NCBI GenBank assembly: GCA_016868485.1
Contig: VGGT01000040.1
Span: forward strand, 1 to 11,116
Reading direction: 5' to 3'
DNA from: Bacteroidota bacterium
Lineage (GTDB): Bacteria > Bacteroidota > Bacteroidia > UBA7662
DNA length: 11,116 nt
This document shows, one piece after another, positions 1 to 6,241 of this stretch. The notes beneath the pieces are model-generated. The model did no database searches. It was not told the DNA's origin and saw only the letters and a list, made by a program, of their open reading frames with translations. Position 1 is the stretch's first letter, and each line of letters starts with the position of its first letter. Position numbers and translations under genes: made by a program.

Positions 1-29
1 GAAGTGCATCGCCGTCGTTCCAGAGAGAT

Positions 30-109
30 CGTCTTGATTGCCAATGGAGTGCCGTCTTGATTGCCCCTAGAGAGCGTCTTGATTGTTGCTTGAACGGCTT
101 TCTACTGAA
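30..109. repeat. short direct repeats downstream of rnc
   Basis: CGTCTTGATTG occurs three times on the plus strand, starting at 30, 53 and 75, so the period is 22-23 bases with variable filler. Just inside, 90-109 (which includes the rnc stop codon) resembles the repeat unit found at 4441-4544: on the minus strand TTCAGTAGAAAGCCGTTCAA against TTCAGTACAAGAGCCGTCAA, 18 matches in 21 aligned columns with two gaps. This is the only structure I see in bases 1-101; there is no gene and no convincing terminator hairpin for rnc. The function is unknown. Confidence 0.6.
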
Positions 110-848
110 CCGTGTTTTGCCCCAATTTATGCTCCAGGTAATGGGCCGATGCGTTTTGCTCAGCCAATTTCCGGCTGCTGTCCGTTGATTTGGCCACGAC
201 TTGCCCGTCGAGGAGAATACGTACCGTTATTTTACCCTGACGGCCTCGCTCGGGACGCGCCTCTACCTCAAAGCTGATTTTCTTGCCGTTTCGCTGCGCC
301 CATTCCACCAAACGACTTTTGTAGTTGTGGTCGGTTATGGTAAGCTCCTCTAAATCGACAAAAGGAGTAAGAATCCGGTCGAGGATGAAACGGTAGGTCT
401 TGGGAAATCCTTGGTCGAGGTAGATCGCGCCCAAAAACGCCTCAAAAACATCCGCATTCATGTTCTTACTCGTTTCGTTGCGGCGATTGCCGGCCGTGTG
501 CTGCAGCATTTTATCGAGACCGAGCGCACGCGATAAGGAATCGAGGAATTGGGTGTTCACCACCTTCGAACGCATATTGGTGAGGAAGCCTTCGTCGCGA
601 AAAGGAAATTGGCGAAAGAGCACATCGGCAACCACCAAATCCAAAACAGCATCGCCCAAATACTCTAAGCGCTCGTTGCTTTTATGCAGCCCGTCTTCCA
701 AACCTACACGCGCACTCGAATGGGTAAATGCAAGTTCATAAAGATGCATCGACTTCGGATACAAGCCTGTTAAGTCATAAATCCGAGCGGCCAGCGGATT
801 GGATGCCCGCAACAACCGTTTGCGGACGCGATCGATAAGCTTTTTCAC
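102..848 (-). CDS. rnc: ribonuclease III
   Basis: RNase III cleaves double-stranded RNA in rRNA precursor processing and mRNA turnover, in the cytoplasm as a homodimer. The 248-residue product has the family signature NERLEYLGDAVL at residues 58-69. The expected acidic catalytic and metal residues are visible: E59, E62, D66, E86, and D133 and E136 in NADVFEAFLG. A double-stranded RNA binding domain follows from about residue 175 to 243. I chose the GTG start at 848-846, 13 bases after the fabF stop. The only upstream ATG, at 914, would add 22 residues lying mostly inside fabF and without family character. It is the last gene of the acpP-fabF-rnc operon and has no promoter of its own that I can see. 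The stop codon lies in a segment resembling the repeat at 4441-4544. The family call is secure; the exact start is less so. Confidence 0.96.
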   Translation of the reverse strand: MKKLIDRVRKRLLRASNPLAARIYDLTGLYPKSMHLYELAFTHSSARVGLEDGLHKSNERLEYLGDAVLDLVVADVLFRQFPFRDEGFLTNMRSKVVNTQFLDSLSRALGLDKMLQHTAGNRRNETSKNMNADVFEAFLGAIYLDQGFPKTYRFILDRILTPFVDLEELTITDHNYKSRLVEWAQRNGKKISFEVEARPERGRQGKITVRILLDGQVVAKSTDSSRKLAEQNASAHYLEHKLGQNTVQ

Positions 849-861
849 AACCCAAACATCC

Positions 862-2115
862 TCATCCTTCGTAGCGGCGAAACACCACAGAGGTATTGTG
901 CCCACCAAATCCAAAGGTATTGCTCAAGGCGGCCCTAATCGGTCGCTTTCTTGCCCTGTTAAATGTGAGGTCGAGGCGGGTATCCAGTTCCGGATCGTCT
1001 GTGAAATGGTTAATCGTAGGAGGAACCGTTTCGTTCTGGATCGCCAATATGGCTGCCACCGCTTCTACGGCGCCAGCAGCTCCAAGCAGGTGCCCCGTCA
1101 TCGATTTGGTCGAACTGATGCTGAGCCGGTACGCATCCGCTCCAAAAACCGCTTGTATGGCCTTCACCTCACTCACGTCGCCTAGTGGGGTGGAGGTACC
1201 GTGTACATTGATGTAGTCGATGTCGGCCGTTGTCATCCCCGCGTCGGCCAAAGCAGCCCGCATCACCAATGTGGCGCCGAGTCCTTCGGGGTGTGGCGCA
1301 GTGATGTGGTTGGCATCGGCCGACAATCCGCTGCCTGCCAATTCTGCATAAATGCGGGCTCCGCGCTGAAGCGCATGGTCGAGTGATTCCAAAATGAGCG
1401 CCGCGCCACCTTCACCAAGAACGAAACCATCGCGGTCAAGGTCAAACGGACGTGAAGCGGTAGCCGGACTGTCATTGCGTTCGCTCAGGGCCTTCATGGC
1501 ATTAAATCCCCCTACACCTGCCTGATTAACGGCCGCTTCTGAGCCCCCGGTAACCATCACGTCGGCCTTACCCATCCGAATGAGATTCATGGAGTCGATG
1601 ATGGCGTTGTTGGCGCTGGCGCAGGCCGAAACCGTGGTGTAATTGGGTCCCCGCAAGCCGTATCGTATGCTGATGTAGCCCGGGGCAATATCACCGATCA
1701 TCTTGGGAATGAAAAAAGGGTTGAATCGCGGGGTACCGTCGCCTTCTGTAAAAGACTTCACCTCTTCAAAGAAGGTGAAAATTCCTCCGATTCCTGAACC
1801 CCAAACCACGCCCGCGCGGTTGGTATCGAAAGATGCATCCAGAAGTCCCGAGTCCCTCAACGCTTCCTCGCAGGCCACCATGGCGTACTGCGCAAAGGGA
1901 TCCATTTTTCGGGCCTCTTTGCGGTCAAAATGTTGCTCGGGATCGAACCCTTTCAGCTCAGCAGCGAAACGGGTGCGAAATTTTGAGGCATCAAAACGCG
2001 TGATTGGCGCAGCACCGCTGGTGCCTTGAACCAAAGCATTCCAATATTCCGAAACCGTATTTCCAATGGGCGTGAGCGCTCCGAGACCCGTAACCACTAC
2101 ACGACGCATCTGCAT
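862..2115 (-). CDS. fabF: beta-ketoacyl-ACP synthase II
   Basis: This enzyme condenses malonyl-ACP with a growing acyl-ACP in each elongation round of type II fatty-acid synthesis in the cytoplasm. The 417-residue product is the normal length. The thiolase-fold catalytic set is intact: nucleophile C165 in TVSACASANN, H305 in NVHGTSTPLGD, K337 in SSTKSMTGH and H342 in GHLLGAAGA. The C-terminal glycine-rich NTFGFGGHN segment is present near residue 400. The first ATG (2115) gives MQMRRVVVTGLG, which matches the usual N-terminal length of Bacteroidota FabF; an ATG two codons later is also possible. It starts 12 bases after its carrier protein acpP and is followed by rnc after 13 bases, so it is cotranscribed with both from the promoter at 2393-2424. 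Confidence 0.98.
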   Translation of the reverse strand: MQMRRVVVTGLGALTPIGNTVSEYWNALVQGTSGAAPITRFDASKFRTRFAAELKGFDPEQHFDRKEARKMDPFAQYAMVACEEALRDSGLLDASFDTNRAGVVWGSGIGGIFTFFEEVKSFTEGDGTPRFNPFFIPKMIGDIAPGYISIRYGLRGPNYTTVSACASANNAIIDSMNLIRMGKADVMVTGGSEAAVNQAGVGGFNAMKALSERNDSPATASRPFDLDRDGFVLGEGGAALILESLDHALQRGARIYAELAGSGLSADANHITAPHPEGLGATLVMRAALADAGMTTADIDYINVHGTSTPLGDVSEVKAIQAVFGADAYRLSISSTKSMTGHLLGAAGAVEAVAAILAIQNETVPPTINHFTDDPELDTRLDLTFNRARKRPIRAALSNTFGFGGHNTSVVFRRYEG

Positions 2116-2127
2116 ATAGTGCAGCCT

Positions 2128-2364
2128 TTATTTCACATTCGACTCCAGGTAGGAGATCGCTTGACCCACGGTCGTGATGCTTTCTGCCTGGTCGTCTGGG
2201 ATGGAAATATTAAATTCCTTTTCAAACTCCATAATCAGCTCAACCGTGTCGAGTGAATCTGCGCCCAGATCATTGGTGAAGCTGGCCTCGAGGGTCACCT
2301 CATTTTCGTCCACGCCAAGCTTTTCTACAATGATGGACCGCACTTTCGATGCTATATCAGACAT
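2128..2364 (-). CDS. acpP: acyl carrier protein
   Basis: This is the small acidic carrier on which fatty acids are built, attached through a 4'-phosphopantetheine arm. The product is 78 residues, the standard size. The arm-attachment motif is G-A-D-S-L with Ser37 as the modified residue, followed by the helix DTVELIMEFEKEF that docks partner enzymes. The ATG at 2364 is preceded by an A-rich stretch (ACAGAA) and no Shine-Dalgarno sequence, usual in Bacteroidota. It is the first gene of the operon: the promoter at 2393-2424 lies just upstream, leaving a leader of only a few tens of bases. Its partner fabF begins 12 bases after the stop. Confidence 0.98.
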   Translation of the reverse strand: MSDIASKVRSIIVEKLGVDENEVTLEASFTNDLGADSLDTVELIMEFEKEFNISIPDDQAESITTVGQAISYLESNVK

Positions 2365-2392
2365 TTCTGTTGGGTTTAATGAATAAACGGCA

Positions 2393-2424
2393 CAAAGGTA
2401 AAGGAACTAAAGCAGATTATCAAA
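2393..2424 (-). promoter_or_regulatory. Bacteroidota-type promoter of acpP-fabF-rnc
   Basis: On the minus strand, TTTG (2424-2421, -33 element) is followed by exactly 20 bases and then TACCTTTG (2400-2393), a perfect TAnnTTTG -7 element. This is the consensus recognised by the primary sigma factor of Bacteroidota. Transcription should start about 5-8 bases beyond 2393, giving a leader of roughly 20-25 bases before the acpP ATG. The position in a 112-base divergent spacer, in front of a housekeeping operon, supports it. Confidence 0.82.
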
Positions 2425-2458
2425 TAGTAGTGTCGGGGGAATTTTCGAAGATATGCAT

Positions 2459-2466
2459 TAGTTTTG
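2459..2466 (+). promoter_or_regulatory. possible -7 element for the IPExxxVDY-pyk unit
   Basis: TAGTTTTG matches TAnnTTTG on the plus strand in the divergent spacer, 20 bases before the first of two repeated GTG codons. No TTG is found at the expected 17-23 base distance upstream (that stretch is G-rich), so only half of the promoter is recognisable. Another TAnnTTTG match, TACATTTG at 2527-2534, lies within the coding sequence and also lacks a properly spaced partner: TTG at 2508-2510 is 16 bases away. Confidence 0.35.
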
Positions 2467-2483
2467 TGGCCTTTTAGTGGACG

Positions 2484-2531
2484 TTGTGGCGAAAAGCACC
2501 CTTTCATTTGTGGCGAAAAGAACCCTTACAT
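2484..2531 (+). repeat. 24-base in-frame tandem duplication over the gene start
   Basis: Two adjacent 24-base copies (2484-2507 and 2508-2531) match at 22 of 24 positions, differing at 2497/2521 and 2504/2528. The length is eight codons, so both copies read in the same frame: V-A-K-S-T-L-S-F and V-A-K-R-T-L-T-F. Each contains a GTG followed by GCG AAA (Ala-Lys). A shorter degenerate fragment beginning TTGTGGCC lies immediately upstream near 2464. The duplication therefore doubles the candidate start codon of the downstream gene. Confidence 0.85.
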
Positions 2532-2932
2532 TTGACTTAGGCACCCAGCAAAATTTGGTGGGCTTGCGCAGCACGCGCCACCCCTGGCAGGTGGCTTGGT
2601 TTCTCAATGAGCATTTCTCCACAGAATTCATGCGCATTCCCGATTGGGTTTCAGGCCATTCGGCCGAGCCCATTTCCTTCACCTGCTTCCGTTGGACGTC
2701 GGATCAGGAAATTCCCTTGGCCTACTTATTAAAAAACACATCCTCTTTAGGATCTATATCGCCGGCTCTGCGCGATGCTTGCGATTATCTTCTGATTTAT
2801 TCGGATGAGGCGCCGCTGCCCGAGGCCAGTCTGTTGGCCCCCCAGCTCCACCAACACCAGTATTTTGGATTCGCCATGGCGCTTGCTTCCGACGACAAGC
2901 GTTGGTCGCGGCAAATCCCTGTCTTTTTTTGA
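2510..2932 (+). CDS. IPExxxVDY-type protein, divergent
   Basis: Members of this Bacteroidota-restricted family are small, of unknown function, and commonly encoded beside pyruvate kinase, as here: pyk starts 8 bases after this stop. The 140-residue product begins (M)AKRTLTFDLG, which fits the family N-terminus. The motif that names the family appears in degraded form at residues 83-93 as ISPALRDACDY, followed by LLIY. There is no signal peptide or membrane segment. I placed the start at the GTG at 2510 because the family resemblance begins there. A GTG at 2486, in the duplicated copy, would give 148 residues and one at 2477 would give 151; no Shine-Dalgarno sequence decides between them. The assignment rests on size, position, N-terminus and the decayed motif, not on strong identity. 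Confidence 0.72.
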   Translation: MAKRTLTFDLGTQQNLVGLRSTRHPWQVAWFLNEHFSTEFMRIPDWVSGHSAEPISFTCFRWTSDQEIPLAYLLKNTSSLGSISPALRDACDYLLIYSDEAPLPEASLLAPQLHQHQYFGFAMALASDDKRWSRQIPVFF

Positions 2933-2940
2933 TTGTACCC

Positions 2941-4386
2941 ATGCCCAACAATAAATCAATACACCACCGCCGAACCAAAATTGTGGCCACTGTTGGCCCT
3001 GCCTGTTCCGACAAAGCGGTTTTGAGCCGACTGATCAAAGCCGGTGTCAATGTTTTTCGGTTAAATTTCTCTCATGCGGTCTACGAAACGCTCGAACAGG
3101 TGATTCGTGACGTGCGTGACCTCAACCAGCAACTGGGCACCCACACGGCTCTATTGGGCGATCTTCAGGGTCCCAAAATCCGCATCGGCGAATTACAAAA
3201 CAATGGAATCACCCTGCGCAAGGGCGACAAAATCTTGTTTACCACCGTCCCCTGTATGGGCAATGCCCAGCGCATCTTCCTCAACTATAAAGAATTTCCC
3301 CTCGATGTGGAGGAAGGTGACCTCGTTTTGCTCGATGATGGCAAAATCAAATTGGAGGTATTGCGCAGCAACCGTCTCGACGAAGTTGAGCTGGTGACCG
3401 TGCACGGCGGACTACTCACATCGAAAAAGGGGATTAATCTCCCGAATACGAAAGTTTCCCTTCCTTCACTCACCGAAAAGGATTTGCGTGATCTCGCGTT
3501 CATTCTCGACCATGACCTCGATTGGGTGGCCCTTTCCTTTGTGCGCAGTCCGAACGACGTCCGTGAATTGCGCGAGCGCATTCAAGAGCGCGGGAAGGAC
3601 ACCCACATTATTTCTAAAATAGAAAAACCCGCCGCCGTGGATGAAATAGATGCCATTATTGCGGAGTCCGACGGGGTAATGGTGGCTCGGGGAGACTTAG
3701 GTGTGGAGTATCCACTCGAGAAACTCCCTCTTATTCAGAAATTGATCGTGAAGAAATGCCTCCACCAATGCAAGCCCGTTATTATCGCCACCCAAATGAT
3801 GGAAAGCATGATCACGCAGTTCATGCCTACGCGCGCCGAGGCCAATGACGTGGCGAACGCCGTTCTTGATGGGGCCGATGCCCTCATGCTCAGCGGGGAA
3901 ACTTCTGTCGGACAACATCCGGTTCAGGTGATCGAATATATGTGTCGAATTATTGAGACAGTAGAACAGGGGGCAGAGGGAATCTACTACCGTGAGCGGG
4001 CCGAATCGACCGAGGAGGAACGATCCCTTTCGGATTCCCTTTGCTATATGGCGGGTCGAGCGGCCAAGTATGTTCAGGCCCAAAGCATTGTGGGTCTCAC
4101 GCGTTCGGGCTACACGGCCTATCAGGTGGCCAGTTACCGTCCTCATTGTTCGGTGTTTATTTTTACACCCGATCCCCAGTTGCTAACGCGCATCAGCTTG
4201 CTCTGGGGGGTTCGTGCGTTTTTCTACGACAAAAAATCCAACACCAACCAAACCATCGACGAGGTGCTCGCTTTTCTCAAGAACAACAAATACGTTCGCA
4301 AGGGTGATGTGGTGGTCAATACCGGCGCCATGCCTGTTGGCAGCGACAGTCGGGCCAATTTTCTGAAAATTTCGCGCATCGGCTAA
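2941..4386 (+). CDS. pyk: pyruvate kinase
   Basis: This is the last step of glycolysis in the cytoplasm, transferring phosphate from phosphoenolpyruvate to ADP. The 481-residue product has the expected order: TIM barrel start TKIVATVGPA, then RLNFSHA (R40, N42), the GDLQGPKIRIG loop into the lid domain (about 75-170), the active-site signature IISKIEKPAAVDEI with catalytic K226 and metal ligand E228, MVARGDLGVE with D252, and ATQMMESM. The C-terminal regulatory-type domain spans about 355-481. I used the ATG at 2941, 8 bases after the stop of the IPExxxVDY gene; an in-frame GTG at 2902 lies inside that gene and adds residues without family character. The two genes are probably cotranscribed. 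A candidate terminator follows at 4401-4436. Confidence 0.98.
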   Translation: MPNNKSIHHRRTKIVATVGPACSDKAVLSRLIKAGVNVFRLNFSHAVYETLEQVIRDVRDLNQQLGTHTALLGDLQGPKIRIGELQNNGITLRKGDKILFTTVPCMGNAQRIFLNYKEFPLDVEEGDLVLLDDGKIKLEVLRSNRLDEVELVTVHGGLLTSKKGINLPNTKVSLPSLTEKDLRDLAFILDHDLDWVALSFVRSPNDVRELRERIQERGKDTHIISKIEKPAAVDEIDAIIAESDGVMVARGDLGVEYPLEKLPLIQKLIVKKCLHQCKPVIIATQMMESMITQFMPTRAEANDVANAVLDGADALMLSGETSVGQHPVQVIEYMCRIIETVEQGAEGIYYRERAESTEEERSLSDSLCYMAGRAAKYVQAQSIVGLTRSGYTAYQVASYRPHCSVFIFTPDPQLLTRISLLWGVRAFFYDKKSNTNQTIDEVLAFLKNNKYVRKGDVVVNTGAMPVGSDSRANFLKISRIG

Positions 4387-4400
4387 TCCCCTACCCCCTC

Positions 4401-4436
4401 GGAAGCGTCCTCATTCGCCTCATGGCTTCCTTTTTT
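4401..4436 (+). terminator. probable intrinsic terminator of pyk
   Basis: GGAAGC (4401-4406) pairs with GCTTCC (4425-4430), directly followed by TTTTTT (4431-4436), 14 bases after the pyk stop. The six-pair stem and run of T are right for Rho-independent termination. The 18-base loop is long, so the hairpin may be weak. Confidence 0.5.
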
Positions 4437-4440
4437 GGGC

Positions 4441-4544
4441 GGCTCTTGTACTGAATGAGCGTTTGACGGCCCTTGTACTGAATTAGCGTAGGATGGGGCT
4501 CTTGTACTGACAGCGCGTTTGACGGCTCTTGTACTGAATGAACG
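4441..4544. repeat. four-copy 27-29 base tandem repeat between convergent genes
   Basis: Units begin at 4441, 4468, 4497 and 4524 with the core GGCTCTTGTACTGA (GGCC in the second unit). The first, third and fourth share the rest well (GAATGAGCGTTTGAC or close variants); the second ends AATTAGCGTAGGATG. The array sits between the pyk terminator and the 3' end of the YCF48 gene. The unit resembles bases 90-109 at the end of rnc. There are no distinct spacers between copies, so this is not a CRISPR array. The rest of the 4387-4597 spacer (4545-4597) shows nothing I recognise. Confidence 0.85.
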
Positions 4545-4597
4545 AATAAATTTCCGACTGACTTCAGCCAATTGCGTGGTTTCGTGCTTGAATCGTC

Positions 4598-6241
4598 TTA
4601 ATCGGAGTGGTGAAGGGGATGCCAGGGCGGTCTCCGTTCCCATGCGCACAGAAGGTGCGACCATCGCTCCCGATCGCGAACCACAATCACGCTCGGTTTC
4701 GTCAGATGATCGATTTCTCCCCATGCCCTCCCGATCACATAACGCATCCAATAGGGCCGCCTAACGCCTCCTTCGTAGAAAAATAGGCCCAATTCCATTC
4801 TTTGCTCTTCTTGGCTTCCACTAAGGCCACGGCCAACGATCATATAAATCGCACCCCGCGCAGGGTACAAGAGATTGCGTGCCCCGCAGCTGTCTACCCA
4901 TATCTTTTGAACACCCTGCAAGCGCACCATTCGCTCCACCAGCCGTTTATATGATCCTCCAAAAGTGGTGTATCCTCGTTCACTTTGCTCACCCGAGCCA
5001 TACCTGCGTACCCAACGCTTCAACAGCCGATTGATCGGCTTCATATCCCCTTTCAAGGCCCTTTCTATAGGCTTCGAGATCATTCCTGCTTGTATAGGGT
5101 CTGCAGGCCCACTTGAGCCACGGGTGTCTTTGAAATCAGTGGGTGCATGCTTCGTTAATAGGATTTTACCCTCCTTTCCCGCCATTAGTACACGTCGATT
5201 GGGCAACATCTGGGCGACGTGTACACCCGGTTCATCGTTGTATGCCTGCCAATCGAGGCCTCCATTATAGGTGATATCGCATCCGGTGGGACCTACCGCC
5301 ATCCAGCAGAAGGTATCGAGCGGTACGATGCATTCGCGGTAGCCCCGTGTTGGTGTGCGGGGATTCCACCACATTCCGTACCGATTCGCTGCGGCTGCAC
5401 CGTTGCGGACGTGCTGATCTTGGTAGTCGCCACCCACCACCGTCCACTGGCTGTCGGGCGTGAGGGCAATGGAAAAGCCTCCGCGGCTCGGTATGCCGTG
5501 CAACACATACGATTGTTCGCCCGAAAGCGTATCCGGAAAACGCAAATGAATGCCTCCCAAGGCGGGATTGGGAATATCGGTGCGTATGTGCGACCATGTT
5601 TGTCCACGATCTCTGCTGTACCACAACCGACAGGCTTGTCCGCCACTGATGATGGCCATGGTGCTGTCTCCCACACACACCATACTCGTTCCGCTGGCAG
5701 CGAAGGCCGCTTCTCCTGCTGCAAATCGAGGTCGGGTTGTATCCACGGGCTCCGTCCAGGTTCGGCCTGCATCTTTGGTGAACAACAGAATCATTCGACC
5801 CTTTTCATCAGGATCACCAAACAACACCCCACAGCTGTCGTTCCAGAAATCAATTCCATCGAAAAATGCGCGTGGGTTATTGGGTTGATAAACAATTGAC
5901 CATTGATTTCCTCCGTCTTGCGTGCGCCAAATAGCCGGCTGCTTGCCTGCTGTGGCTGCAACAGCCTCTTGTGCATTGAACGCGTAAAGACTTCTGAAAT
6001 CGACCGAATCGCCCGCGGGCTGGACAGCTGTCCAGGTCTGGCCCGCATCCATGGTGTGGCAAAGCCATCCCTTACTCCCGCCTGCCCACCAATCATCGTT
6101 GCTCGTTACCGACAAGGATCTCAAATTGGCAGTCGTACCGGTTGTCATGGTCACGTATAGAGCCGCTGTTTGACCCCATGCCGAAGCCGTCAAGCCCATG
6201 AAGATCGCCACAATCTTTAGTATGCACTTCAAAGACCTCAT
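4598..6241 (-). CDS. secreted YCF48-type beta-propeller protein with unknown C-terminal domain
   Basis: The 547-residue product opens with a signal peptide: MRSLKC, a hydrophobic stretch ILKIVAIFMGLTASA, and likely cleavage near AWG-Q (residues 23-24). Residues 25-370 carry repeated Asp-box / YCF48-like turns, DAGQTW (65), DGGNQW (109), DAGRTW (157), DRGQTW (211) and the weaker NGGLDW (326), the mark of a beta-propeller. Proteins of this kind in Bacteroidota are exported and often loosely called photosystem-assembly-like or oxidoreductase; the true role is unknown. Residues about 390-520 form a basic, mixed helix/strand region (RRYGSGEQSERGYTTFGGS, IWVDSCGARNLLYPARG, YMIVGRGL) that I do not recognise. 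The last 25 residues are rich in Trp, Arg, Pro and His and may be a run-on tail. The start overlaps the upstream stop as ATGA, so it is probably coupled to the lipoprotein gene; an ATG 18 bases earlier is less likely. Confidence 0.85.
   Translation of the reverse strand: MRSLKCILKIVAIFMGLTASAWGQTAALYVTMTTGTTANLRSLSVTSNDDWWAGGSKGWLCHTMDAGQTWTAVQPAGDSVDFRSLYAFNAQEAVAATAGKQPAIWRTQDGGNQWSIVYQPNNPRAFFDGIDFWNDSCGVLFGDPDEKGRMILLFTKDAGRTWTEPVDTTRPRFAAGEAAFAASGTSMVCVGDSTMAIISGGQACRLWYSRDRGQTWSHIRTDIPNPALGGIHLRFPDTLSGEQSYVLHGIPSRGGFSIALTPDSQWTVVGGDYQDQHVRNGAAAANRYGMWWNPRTPTRGYRECIVPLDTFCWMAVGPTGCDITYNGGLDWQAYNDEPGVHVAQMLPNRRVLMAGKEGKILLTKHAPTDFKDTRGSSGPADPIQAGMISKPIERALKGDMKPINRLLKRWVRRYGSGEQSERGYTTFGGSYKRLVERMVRLQGVQKIWVDSCGARNLLYPARGAIYMIVGRGLSGSQEEQRMELGLFFYEGGVRRPYWMRYVIGRAWGEIDHLTKPSVIVVRDRERWSHLLCAWERRPPWHPLHHSD

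Noticed and set aside
849..914. Upstream ATG for rnc at 914, giving a 270-residue protein
   Set aside because: The extra 22 residues lie mainly within the fabF coding sequence and lack RNase III character; the GTG at 848 fits the family length and the usual small gap between genes.
2527..2534. TACATTTG as the promoter of the IPExxxVDY gene
   Set aside because: It lies within the likely coding sequence and the nearest TTG is 16 bases upstream, outside the normal spacing; kept only as a note.
2902..2940. Upstream GTG for pyk at 2902
   Set aside because: It lies inside the IPExxxVDY gene and adds 13 residues before a standard pyruvate kinase start at the ATG at 2941.
4441..4544. CRISPR-like array
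   Set aside because: The copies abut with no unique spacers of constant length and no cas genes are present; it is a plain tandem repeat.
4383..4751. Minus-strand open frame of 122 codons across the 4441-4544 repeats
   Set aside because: It overlaps the end of the YCF48 gene in another frame and mostly translates the noncoding repeat; no family features.
5219..5899. Plus-strand open frame of 226 codons
   Set aside because: It is antisense to the YCF48 gene, has no recognisable domain or promoter, and its composition reflects the opposite strand.
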